NCBI GenBank assembly: GCA_963818725.1
Contig: CAWFTU010000014.1
Coordinates: forward strand, 744,001-808,000
DNA from: DATFDN01 sp963818725
Lineage (GTDB): Bacteria > Pseudomonadota > Alphaproteobacteria > Acetobacterales > Acetobacteraceae
Direction: 5' to 3'
DNA: 64,000 nt
In this document: positions 34,488 through 42,123 of the stretch, piece by piece
How the letters are laid out: every line of letters starts with the position of its first letter
Position numbering within the stretch: the first letter of the stretch is position 1
Translations under genes and position numbers: made by a program
Notes under the pieces: generated by a model
Seen by the model: only the letters and a program-made list of their open reading frames with translations
Told to the model about the DNA's origin: nothing
The model's database searches: none

Positions 34488-35207
34488 TCAATGCACAGAG
34501 TTTTCCACAGGCTCGGACAACTCCCGCGCGAGCGCGGCCGAGAGGCGGCGCATGAGGCTCTCCCGCGGCGTGCGGGCCGGGATGGGCTCGAGCAGCGCGA
34601 TTCGGATCGTGCCAGGGCGCTTGCGGAAGGCGCGCCGGCCCCAGAACCGCCCGGAATCGGTGAGCACGGGAATGACCGGCAACCCGGTGCGCGCCGCGAT
34701 CGCCGCCACACCGGGTTGGAGCACCCGCATCGCGCCAGGTTCCGCGCGGGTGCCTTCCGGGAAGATCACGACCTGGCGCTGCTCCCGGGCGGCCCGGTCG
34801 GCCTCGCGCATCAAGTGGCGCATCGCCCCGGCGCCACCGGCCCGATCCACCAAGATCATGCCGGCGGGCTCGATCATGCCGCCGAACAGCGGGATGCGAC
34901 GCAGATCCCGCTTGATGACGTAGCAGCATCGCGGCAGCAGGGTCAGCCAGACCAACGTGTCGAAGGCGGACTGGTGGCGCGAGGCGAGCAAGGCGGCCCC
35001 GGCGCGCGGCAGGCGCTCTCGCCCCAGCACCTCGAAGCGGATGCCGCAGATCGCGCGCAGGCCGGCAAGCACCCAGCGCGCCCACAACACGGGAACCACG
35101 AGCACGTGGCGGGGCGAGGCGAGGCGCACCGCCGTCCCGACGACGCACAGCAACGCGGTGAGCATGAAGAAATAGAGGTTGAACAAGGCCGAGCGCAGCA
35201 GCGTCAT
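34488..35207 (-). CDS. plsC: 1-acyl-glycerol-3-phosphate acyltransferase
   Basis: Makes phosphatidic acid at the inner membrane. 239 residues: N-terminal membrane helix (LFNLYFFMLTALLCVVGTAVRL), motif I SRHQSAFDT (H-x4-D), motif III VIFPEGTRAEPG, and motif IV-type GLPVIPVL. The start ATG at 35207 overlaps the ydcF-type stop by 4 bases. An OlsA role (ornithine-lipid second acylation) cannot be excluded. Confidence 0.9.
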   Translation of the reverse strand: MTLLRSALFNLYFFMLTALLCVVGTAVRLASPRHVLVVPVLWARWVLAGLRAICGIRFEVLGRERLPRAGAALLASRHQSAFDTLVWLTLLPRCCYVIKRDLRRIPLFGGMIEPAGMILVDRAGGAGAMRHLMREADRAAREQRQVVIFPEGTRAEPGAMRVLQPGVAAIAARTGLPVIPVLTDSGRFWGRRAFRKRPGTIRIALLEPIPARTPRESLMRRLSAALARELSEPVENSVH

Positions 35208-35854
35208 GGCGTCCGCGCCCGCGCGTCGGCGGCCGAGAGTCGTGGCGGCGGGCCTGGCGCCAGAGCCGTCAACCCCAACTCCGCCCCGAGATACTTCGTG
35301 TACTCCTCGGCCAGCAGACGGGCTCTCCCGAACCATTCGCCGGCGCGCGGGGGCGAGACGCCGGCCGGGTAGAGCGCGACGTCCGGCAGCGCCCGGCTGA
35401 TCTCGGCGAGCGCGCGCGGCATGTGATAGGAGGCCGTGACCACGATCAGCGAGTGGAGCCCGTTGGCACGCGCCCAGGCGGCGATCTCGTCGGCGTTGCC
35501 GCGGGTCGACGCCGCGCCGCTCCCGAGCGTGACGCGATTGGCCAGCGGCCCGGGGTCCAGCCCCGCCTCGCGCGCCAGATCGCGGAACCCGGCGTGCCCG
35601 CCGATGCCCGTCACCAACAGGTGCTCGGCGCGGCGATCCGAGAGCAGGAGCAATCCGGCGCGCACGCGCTCCGCCCCCCCGGTCAGCGCCACGATGCCAT
35701 CCGCCGCGGGTGGCGCGACCGGAGACTGCCCGACACGGAGGACAAACCAGGCGAACCCCGCCAGCCAGGCCAGAGCAGCGCCGCCAAGCACGGCCAGCAC
35801 GCGCCGGCGGAGCCGAGGGCGCGTGAGCCGGCGCGGGGCGAGGGTCAGCGACAT
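35204..35854 (-). CDS. YdcF/ElyC-type DUF218 membrane protein
   Basis: 216 residues. One N-terminal helix (VLAVLGGAALAWLAGFAWFV) and the DUF218 domain: DGIVALTGGAERVRAGLLLL, HLLVTGIGGH, NADEIAAWARANGLHSLIVVTASYHMPRAL, and EYTKYLGAELGL. The domain face is probably periplasmic. Such proteins influence envelope polymer synthesis; this one is in the ftsE-ftsX-plsC operon (start overlaps the ftsX stop), consistent with an envelope role. Confidence 0.87.
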   Translation of the reverse strand: MSLTLAPRRLTRPRLRRRVLAVLGGAALAWLAGFAWFVLRVGQSPVAPPAADGIVALTGGAERVRAGLLLLSDRRAEHLLVTGIGGHAGFRDLAREAGLDPGPLANRVTLGSGAASTRGNADEIAAWARANGLHSLIVVTASYHMPRALAEISRALPDVALYPAGVSPPRAGEWFGRARLLAEEYTKYLGAELGLTALAPGPPPRLSAADARARTP

Positions 35855-36771
35855 CAGGGCAGGCGCCGCAGCCAGCGCCGCACGGTCGCCTGCGCCGTCA
35901 GGAACCCGATGCAGGCAGCGGCCAGCGGCAGGCCGGGAAGCAGCATCCACAGACCCGGCGGCAGCGCCGCGCCTAGGCCGGAGGACTCGGGGGCGCCCGC
36001 CGCGAACGGCGCCGCCAACCGGGCGAGCGCGAGCAGCGCCGGGGTCGCCGCGACTGCTCCCGCCAAGCCGCCGATCGCACCCATCGTGGTCACGCGCCCG
36101 GCGAAGCGGCTGGCGATGTAGCCGTCGCTGGCGCCGAGGCCGTGCACGATCTCGATCGCCTCGCGGCGCGCGGCGAGACCCGCCCGCGTGGCGACCGCGA
36201 TCACCGCCACCGAGACAGCCGCCAGCACCAGCAACGCCGCGCCGGCGCAGGCTTGCAGGCTGCGCGCCAGCACGGCGAGGCGTCCGGCCCAGACCTCGTG
36301 GCTCTCCAAGTTCGTGCCAGGCGCGGCGGCGTTGAGCCGGTCGGCGAGGGCCGTGGTGTCCGTGTCGGGATCGGCGAGCCTGACCGCGATCACCCCCGGC
36401 AAGTCCAGGGCGGGCGCGTCGCCCTTGGGGCCAAGCCATGGCCGCAGCAACGCCGCCAGCTCCGCCGGGGACAGCGCCCGTGCCGTGTGGACCCAAGGCG
36501 TCTGTCGTAGCAGCCCCAGCACGGCCGCGAGCCGCGAGCCGCCGCCATCCGCCGCCGCCGCGTCGGGTTGCGGCACCTGAACGGTCAGCGTGGCGGCCGC
36601 CCCCGCCTGCCAGTGCCGCGCCAGCGTGGCGGCGCCGACCCACCCGGCCAGTCCGAGCGCGGCGAGAAAGGCCATCGACGCAACCAGGAACGGCAGCATC
36701 CGGTCGGCCAGAGCGCGGCGCAGGCCCAGCTCGTCGAAGCCGACCGGGCGGAGCGAGACGGGGCGCTTCAT
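35854..36771 (-). CDS. ftsX: cell-division ABC permease FtsX
   Basis: 305 residues; four membrane helices (one near 28-50, three from about 168 onward), a large extracytoplasmic loop between helices 1 and 2 (about 55-160) and the conserved cytoplasmic REAIEIVHGLGASDGYIASRFAGR, which contacts FtsE. The sequence is divergent, as usual for alphaproteobacterial FtsX. Start overlaps the ftsE stop by 4 bases. With FtsE it forms the complex that activates septal peptidoglycan hydrolases. Confidence 0.9.
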   Translation of the reverse strand: MKRPVSLRPVGFDELGLRRALADRMLPFLVASMAFLAALGLAGWVGAATLARHWQAGAAATLTVQVPQPDAAAADGGGSRLAAVLGLLRQTPWVHTARALSPAELAALLRPWLGPKGDAPALDLPGVIAVRLADPDTDTTALADRLNAAAPGTNLESHEVWAGRLAVLARSLQACAGAALLVLAAVSVAVIAVATRAGLAARREAIEIVHGLGASDGYIASRFAGRVTTMGAIGGLAGAVAATPALLALARLAAPFAAGAPESSGLGAALPPGLWMLLPGLPLAAACIGFLTAQATVRRWLRRLP

Positions 36772-37439
36772 CCGCACGGGTCCACCAGCCGCCCGCCCTC
36801 CAGGCGCAACGCCGGGGCCTGGTGGCGCGCCACCAGGCGATCGTTGTGCGTCGCCACCACGACCGTGGTGCCGAGGCGGTTCATCTCCTGGAAAAGCTGC
36901 ATCAGCCGCTCGGCTTGCGCGTCGTCGAGATTACCCGTGGGCTCGTCGGCGAGCAGCAGGGCCGGACGGGCGATCACCGCGCGGGCGATGGCGACGCGCT
37001 GCTGCTCGCCGCCGGAAAGCTCGGCGGGGCGGGAGGCGAGCCGCTTGGCCAGGCCGACCCAGCCCATCATCTCGCCGACATCGGCCCGGATCTGCCCCTC
37101 CGGGCGGCCGGCCAGGCGCAGCGGCAAGGCGACGTTGTCATAGGCCGACAGGTGGCCGAGCAGGCGGAAATCCTGGAACACGACGCCGATCCGCCGGCGC
37201 AGGGCGACCAGCGTCCGGCGCGGCGCGCGCTCGATCTCGGTGTCCAGGATCGAGAGCCGACCGCGCGTCGGCCGGGCGGCCAGGTACATGAGGCGCAGCA
37301 GGCTGGTCTTGCCGGCCCCGGACGTGCCTTGCAGCCAACGGAACACGCCGCGCGGCACCGTGAGCGTGAGGTCGTGCAGAACCTCTCGCCCGGACCCCGC
37401 GCCCGCGTAGCTCAGGCCCACGCCCTCGAATCGCACCAT
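36768..37439 (-). CDS. ftsE: cell-division ATP-binding protein FtsE
   Basis: 223 residues. Walker A GTSGAGKTSLLRLMY, Q-loop VVFQDFRLLGHLSAYDN, ABC signature LSGGEQQRVAIARAVIARP, Walker B LLLADEPTGNLDD and H-loop VVATHND, in the order and spacing of FtsE. Start at 37439; the longer upstream frame has no similarity. It is the first gene of ftsE-ftsX-ydcF-plsC. Confidence 0.95.
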   Translation of the reverse strand: MVRFEGVGLSYAGAGSGREVLHDLTLTVPRGVFRWLQGTSGAGKTSLLRLMYLAARPTRGRLSILDTEIERAPRRTLVALRRRIGVVFQDFRLLGHLSAYDNVALPLRLAGRPEGQIRADVGEMMGWVGLAKRLASRPAELSGGEQQRVAIARAVIARPALLLADEPTGNLDDAQAERLMQLFQEMNRLGTTVVVATHNDRLVARHQAPALRLEGGRLVDPCG

Positions 37440-37549
37440 CGCCGCCTCTGTCCCCTGTTCTGCCACTCCCGGCGGACACGCGGAAAGGGGCGCAACACGA
37501 TTGCATAGCGTTCCAAGGTTGGTCACGATATCGTGTGAGCCCGGTTCCG

Positions 37550-38017
37550 ATGCGACTCGCCTGCCCACACTGCGCCGCCGCCTATGAGGTGCCGCCGGCT
37601 CTGCTCGGCCGCCGCCGCCGGCTGCGCTGCGCCCGCTGCGGGCGCGACTGGGTCGCGCAGGGCGAGCCGGCCCCGGCTGACGCGGGGGAGGCAGTGAGAA
37701 CCGAGGCCGTCAGCGCGCGCGAGGCGCCGGAACCGCGCGCCGTGGCGCCCACCGTGACGGCGAGCGCCCCACGCCGGGCGCCTTGGAGCACCGCCACAGC
37801 GTTGCGTCTGGCCTGGGCGGCAAGCCTGCTGGTGCTGGCGATCGGCGCCTGGGAGGCGGTCGCGTGGCGGAGCAGTGTGATGCGCGCCTGGCCCCCAAGC
37901 CAGCGCCTCTATGCCACCCTGGGGCTGAGGCGGCAGGATGCCCCGGACCGCCCGGACACGCGACCCTCCCGGCACGCAAGGGAGCGGGCAGGCGCCCTGG
38001 AACGGGGCGGAAGCTGA
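37550..38017 (+). CDS. MJ0042-type zinc-ribbon membrane protein
   Basis: 155 residues. An N-terminal zinc ribbon (MRLACPHCAAAYEVPPALLG ... RLRCARCGRDWVAQ) with two CxxC pairs matches the MJ0042 motif. A disordered linker and one membrane helix follow (ALRLAWAASLLVLAIGAWEAV, about 88-108), then a polar tail. It is divergent from ftsE, an arrangement seen in many alphaproteobacteria. A GTG five codons upstream is an alternative start. Function unknown. Confidence 0.8.
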   Translation: MRLACPHCAAAYEVPPALLGRRRRLRCARCGRDWVAQGEPAPADAGEAVRTEAVSAREAPEPRAVAPTVTASAPRRAPWSTATALRLAWAASLLVLAIGAWEAVAWRSSVMRAWPPSQRLYATLGLRRQDAPDRPDTRPSRHARERAGALERGGS

Positions 38018-38053
38018 TGACAACCGGCGGGTAGCGGCGCCGTTTCGTGACGC

Positions 38054-39301
38054 ATGGCCGCGGATCAGGTTGCCCTGTCGCCCCACAAGCCGCCTGCCGC
38101 GCCGTCGGCGCGCAGCCAGCGCGGGCTCGACTGGCTGAACTTCTTCATCGCCAATGTCGAGACGGCGTTCGGTCCCTTCCTCTCCGTCTACCTCGCCCAG
38201 TATGGCTGGACGCAGGGCACCATCGGCACGGTGCTGACGGTCAACACCGCGGTCGCGCTGGCGACGCAGACGCCTGCCGGCGCGCTGGTGGACTGGCTGC
38301 GGCGCAAGCGCCTGGTGATCGCGGTCTGCCTGGTGCTGACCGCCACCGGCTCGCTGCTCATAGGCTTCTTTCCAACCTACCTGCCAGTCCTGGCCGGAGA
38401 GTTCCTGCACGGCGCCAGCAGCGGGGCGCTGCAGACCGCGGTAGCGGCGATCGGGCTCGGGCTCGTCGGCCACCGCGCCTATCACACACGGGTTGGACGC
38501 AACCAACGCTATGCTTCGTTGGGCACCGCCGCAACCGCCGCCAGCATGGGCGTGATTGGCAGCTACGTCTCGCCGGGTGCGCCGCTCCTCGCCGCCGCCG
38601 GATTGTGCGTCCCGGCGCTCCTCGCCTTGTCGCTCATCGCCGACTCGGAGGTTGACTATGCGCGGGCTCGTGGTGCCGCGGGCCGCACGCAACCCGGAGT
38701 GGCCCGCTGGCACGAACTCCTCCGCGACCGGAGGCTGCTCGTTTTCGCTCTTTGCTTGCTCCTGTTCCAGTTCGCGAACGCCTCCATGCTGCCGCTCGCC
38801 GGAGAGCGCCTCGCCGCGGATTACCAGCTCAAATCCGAAATCGTGGTCGCCGCGCTGGTCGTGGTGCCGCAGCTCGTGACCGCCTCGATCGCCGCCTGGG
38901 TCGCGCGCAAGGCCGATGCGTGGGGACGGAAATGGCTGTTCACCGCCGCTTTCGTCGCCCTGATCGCGCGCGCCGTCCTGTTCGCGCTGGCGCCCGGCCC
39001 GTGGTTCCTGGTGGGCGTGCAAGCCCTGGATGGGCTGAGCGCGGCGGTGGTCGGCATCCTGGTGCCACTGATCGTCGCCGACTGCACCAAGGGAACCGGA
39101 CGCTACAACTTCTCGCTGGGCGCGGTGAACACCATCTCCGGCATCGGCGCCACCGTCAGCACCACGGCGGTTGGCTTCCTCGCCCAAAGCCTCGGTTTCA
39201 GGGCGGCGTTCATCGCCCTGGCGGCGGTGGCGGCGGCAGGCTTGGCGACGGTCTGGCTGAAGGTGCCGGAGACGGTGCACGAGGCGCGCACGGCGGTTTA
39301 G
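38054..39301 (+). CDS. MFS transporter
   Basis: 415 residues and about 12 membrane helices. The first is FFIANVETAFGPFLSVYLAQYGW; the loop GALVDWLRRKRLVI is the MFS motif A region. The second half repeats the fold (VARKADAWGRKWLFTAAFVALIARA). The closest style is the drug/unknown MFS_1 group. The gene follows the zinc-ribbon gene by 36 bases on the same strand. Substrate unknown. Confidence 0.88.
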   Translation: MAADQVALSPHKPPAAPSARSQRGLDWLNFFIANVETAFGPFLSVYLAQYGWTQGTIGTVLTVNTAVALATQTPAGALVDWLRRKRLVIAVCLVLTATGSLLIGFFPTYLPVLAGEFLHGASSGALQTAVAAIGLGLVGHRAYHTRVGRNQRYASLGTAATAASMGVIGSYVSPGAPLLAAAGLCVPALLALSLIADSEVDYARARGAAGRTQPGVARWHELLRDRRLLVFALCLLLFQFANASMLPLAGERLAADYQLKSEIVVAALVVVPQLVTASIAAWVARKADAWGRKWLFTAAFVALIARAVLFALAPGPWFLVGVQALDGLSAAVVGILVPLIVADCTKGTGRYNFSLGAVNTISGIGATVSTTAVGFLAQSLGFRAAFIALAAVAAAGLATVWLKVPETVHEARTAV

Positions 39302-39316
39302 ATCCTGGCAAGGTGC

Positions 39317-40147
39317 TTAAGCCTCTGCGGCGAGGGCGTTGAGTTCGCGCTCGAACGCTCTCAGTTCGTGGAATGCTGCGGAAAACTCACCGCGCCCAAT
39401 CGCTTTCCACACGCTGGCGACCCGATCCCGCAGCCCAGCGATGGTGATTGGAAACGAGCCGGCCTCGTCGAGAGCGCCCTTCTCGTTGATGAGGTAGCGC
39501 CTGTTCAGGGCGAAGAGCACTTGGCCGACGCAGCACAGTGCCCGATAGACACAGCCCGCCATGTGGGTTTGCTCGGCACGGGGAATGGCGATCTCACCGT
39601 TCTCGACGCTAAAAAGCACCTCCCACAGGAATTGTTTGATGAGCGCGGCGCGCAACGGGTCCGGATAGGGTGCGGTCATCGCCTTCATCTCGCCAATCAA
39701 TCCGTGCGGATCATGGATCGGTTGGCAGAGTGCTATCTCTCCCATCCAAATTGCCGAGCAAAAGCCATGCGGATGGCCCGGTTGGTAGTCCATGGCGACG
39801 CGACCACCTTGGCAATCACGGATAACTCGCGCGACGGCGTCGCAACTGCGATAGAGCAAATCGACCTTTCGGCCGCGCACGAAGAGCCATCCACCCCCGA
39901 CGATCCACGGACCCCAGCCGCCGACCGGAGTGACCGCGGCCGCGTCTGGGTCATCGACGAAATCCTTCACCGCTTCGAGGAGGCGGTCCGTGTCCAATTG
40001 AACCTTCGCTCCGAAGTAGAGACCGAGGTCGTAGTCGGAACTGGCGGTCGCGGTCCCCCTTGCCCGCGATCCGCCGAGAACGACAGCGAGAACGCCAGGC
40101 ACGTTGGCAAGATGAGGCGTCAGGAATTCCAACAGCGGGTCCGTCAT
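39317..40147 (-). CDS. nucleotidyltransferase-domain protein
   Basis: 276 residues. The MNT-type active site VVLGGSRARGTATASSDYDLGLYF (GS-x-A-R-G ... D-x-D, near 24-45) is followed by a helical DUF4037-like region. Third codon positions are less GC-rich than in the neighbours and there is no partner gene (no HEPN toxin beside it), which suggests horizontal acquisition as a single gene. It could be an aminoglycoside-nucleotidyltransferase-like or tRNA/nucleotide-modifying protein; the substrate is unknown. Confidence 0.8.
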   Translation of the reverse strand: MTDPLLEFLTPHLANVPGVLAVVLGGSRARGTATASSDYDLGLYFGAKVQLDTDRLLEAVKDFVDDPDAAAVTPVGGWGPWIVGGGWLFVRGRKVDLLYRSCDAVARVIRDCQGGRVAMDYQPGHPHGFCSAIWMGEIALCQPIHDPHGLIGEMKAMTAPYPDPLRAALIKQFLWEVLFSVENGEIAIPRAEQTHMAGCVYRALCCVGQVLFALNRRYLINEKGALDEAGSFPITIAGLRDRVASVWKAIGRGEFSAAFHELRAFERELNALAAEA

Positions 40148-40454
40148 ATCGTTTCCACGCGCGCCACTGGCATGGCCGTCGGATTTTCACCTGAAGGGCG
40201 CTGTCTCTGATACACCACGGTTAACCGACATTCCCAGATGGAATGTTGCCATCAAGGCCGATCGTTGCTCTGGATACCGCCGCGACTTGATGAGGCAGAT
40301 ATTGGCCAGCTCGAAGCTGGGCAGGGCTGTTGTTTCCGCATGTAGGCTTAGCACAATTCTAGCCACCCTGCGCTGGACGATTTGTTCGGACGCTCGCCCG
40401 CTTGTGCCCCCTGGGACGGTGGACGAGGCGCGCCGCGTGGCCTAGCCTTGTCGC
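40148..40454. other. AT-richer intergenic region, no gene seen
   Basis: 307 bases between the divergent nucleotidyltransferase and pgi genes. It holds a 7-bp hairpin (40228-40234 with 40240-40246, arm ACATTCC) and otherwise nothing recognisable. Base composition matches the nucleotidyltransferase gene more than pgi. Confidence 0.5.
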
Positions 40455-42122
40455 GTGCTCGACGAACCCGCCCGCCATGCCGCCTTCGCTCGCCTCGCCG
40501 CGCTCGCCGCGCGCCCGGACGGGCGGCGGATCACGCCGCTCTTCGCCGCCGACCCGGAGCGGGCGCGGCGGCTGAGCTTCGCGCTCGACGATCTCTCGCT
40601 CGACATTTCGCGCACCGCGATCGACGCGGCGGTGCGGGAGGCGCTGTTCGAGCTGGCGCGCGCCGCCGACCTGGAGGGGTTTCGCCGCCGGTTGTTCGCT
40701 GGCGAGCCGGTGAACGTCACGGAGGGCCGCGCCGCCATGCACATGGCGCTGCGCGCGCCGGCCGGATCGGGGCTGCGCGCGACGCTGCCGGGGGGCACCG
40801 ACGACGCCGCCAAGCTGGCCGCGGCCGAGCGCGAGCGGATGCGCGCCTTCGTCGAGGACGTCCATTCGGGCCGCATCCTGGGCGCCACCGGACGGCGCTT
40901 CACCTGCGTGCTGAACGTCGGCATCGGGGGCTCCGACCTTGGCCCGCGCGTGGCGACCGAGGCGCTGACCCTGGCCGCCGACAACACGCCGATGCAGGCG
41001 CGGTTTCTCTCCAACGTGGACGGGCACGCCTTCGAGGCGGCGACGCACCACCTGGACCCCGCGACGACGCTGATCCTGGTCGCCTCGAAATCCTGGACCA
41101 CGCCGGAGACGGCGATGAACGCGGCGGCGCTGCGCGCGTGGCTGTCGGGCGCGCTGGGCGAGGACGCGGTGGGGACGCATTTCGTCGCGCTGTCGACCAA
41201 CCTGGCGGCGGTTCGCGCCTTCGGCATCCCGCAGGAGCGGACCTTCGGCTTTCGCGACTGGGTGGGCGGGCGCTACTCGCTGTGGTCGCCCGTGGGGCTG
41301 GTCATCGCGCTCGCCGCTGGCTGGCAGGCGTTCCAGGGCCTGCTCGACGGCGCCTGGGCGATGGACCAGCATTTCCGCGACGCGCCGCTGGATCGGAACC
41401 TGCCCGTCCTGTTGGCGCTCGCGGGGATATGGCACGTCAACGGCATGGGCTGCGCGACGCAATGCGTGCTCGCCTACGACGAGCGGCTCCGCCGGCTGCC
41501 CGCGCACTTCCAGCAAGTGGAGATGGAGAGCAACGGCAAGCGCGTCACGCTCGAGGGCCACGTGGTGGACCATGCGACGTGCCCCGTGGTGTTCGGCGAG
41601 CCGGGCACCAGCGCGCAGCACAGCTTCATGCAACTCGTCCACCAAGGCCCGGCGGTGATCCCGGTGGACTTTATCCTCGCCGCCGTCCCCGGCCACGCGC
41701 GGGAGGAGGCGCATCGCGTGCTGGCCGCCAACGCCTTCGCCCAGGCCACCGCGTTGACGTCCGGCCGCCCGGAGGGGGCGGTGCGCGCGGAGATGGCGGC
41801 CCACGGCACGCCCCCGGACGAGATCGACCGGATCGCGCCGCATCGCGCCTTCCCCGGCGAGCGGCCCTCGACGATGATCCTGTTCCGCGAGCTGAACGCG
41901 TTCAGCCTGGGGCGGCTGATCGCGCTCTACGAGCACAAGGTCGCGGTGCAGGGCTGCCTGTGGGACATCGACAGCTTCGACCAATGGGGCGTGGAGCTGG
42001 GCAAGCAACTCGCCCACGGCATCCTGCCCGCGCTGGAGGGCAAGCCGGCGCCGGATGCCGAGCGCGACACCGCCACCCAGGCCGTGATCGGGCGCTTCCG
42101 GGAGCTGCGCGGCGAGGGGTAG
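40455..42122 (+). CDS. pgi: glucose-6-phosphate isomerase
   Basis: 555 residues. NVTEGRAAMHMALRAP, VLNVGIGGSDLGPRVATEAL, VASKSWTTPETAMNA, the signature FGFRDWVGGRYSLWSPVGL, MESNGKRV, GEPGTSAQHSFMQLVHQG with catalytic residues, and the closing DQWGVELGKQLAHGI. All are standard for the PGI family and full length. GTG start without a clear ribosome binding site. Interconverts glucose-6-phosphate and fructose-6-phosphate. Confidence 0.96.
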   Translation: MLDEPARHAAFARLAALAARPDGRRITPLFAADPERARRLSFALDDLSLDISRTAIDAAVREALFELARAADLEGFRRRLFAGEPVNVTEGRAAMHMALRAPAGSGLRATLPGGTDDAAKLAAAERERMRAFVEDVHSGRILGATGRRFTCVLNVGIGGSDLGPRVATEALTLAADNTPMQARFLSNVDGHAFEAATHHLDPATTLILVASKSWTTPETAMNAAALRAWLSGALGEDAVGTHFVALSTNLAAVRAFGIPQERTFGFRDWVGGRYSLWSPVGLVIALAAGWQAFQGLLDGAWAMDQHFRDAPLDRNLPVLLALAGIWHVNGMGCATQCVLAYDERLRRLPAHFQQVEMESNGKRVTLEGHVVDHATCPVVFGEPGTSAQHSFMQLVHQGPAVIPVDFILAAVPGHAREEAHRVLAANAFAQATALTSGRPEGAVRAEMAAHGTPPDEIDRIAPHRAFPGERPSTMILFRELNAFSLGRLIALYEHKVAVQGCLWDIDSFDQWGVELGKQLAHGILPALEGKPAPDAERDTATQAVIGRFRELRGEG

Positions 42123-42123
42123 A

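Noticed and set aside
37523..39280. A 585-codon minus-strand frame opposite the MFS gene
   Set aside because: Antisense shadow; the plus strand encodes a 12-helix transporter and a zinc-ribbon protein.
39317..40147. Type VII (HEPN-MNT) toxin-antitoxin system
   Set aside because: The nucleotidyltransferase is much longer than MNT antitoxins and there is no HEPN gene beside it.
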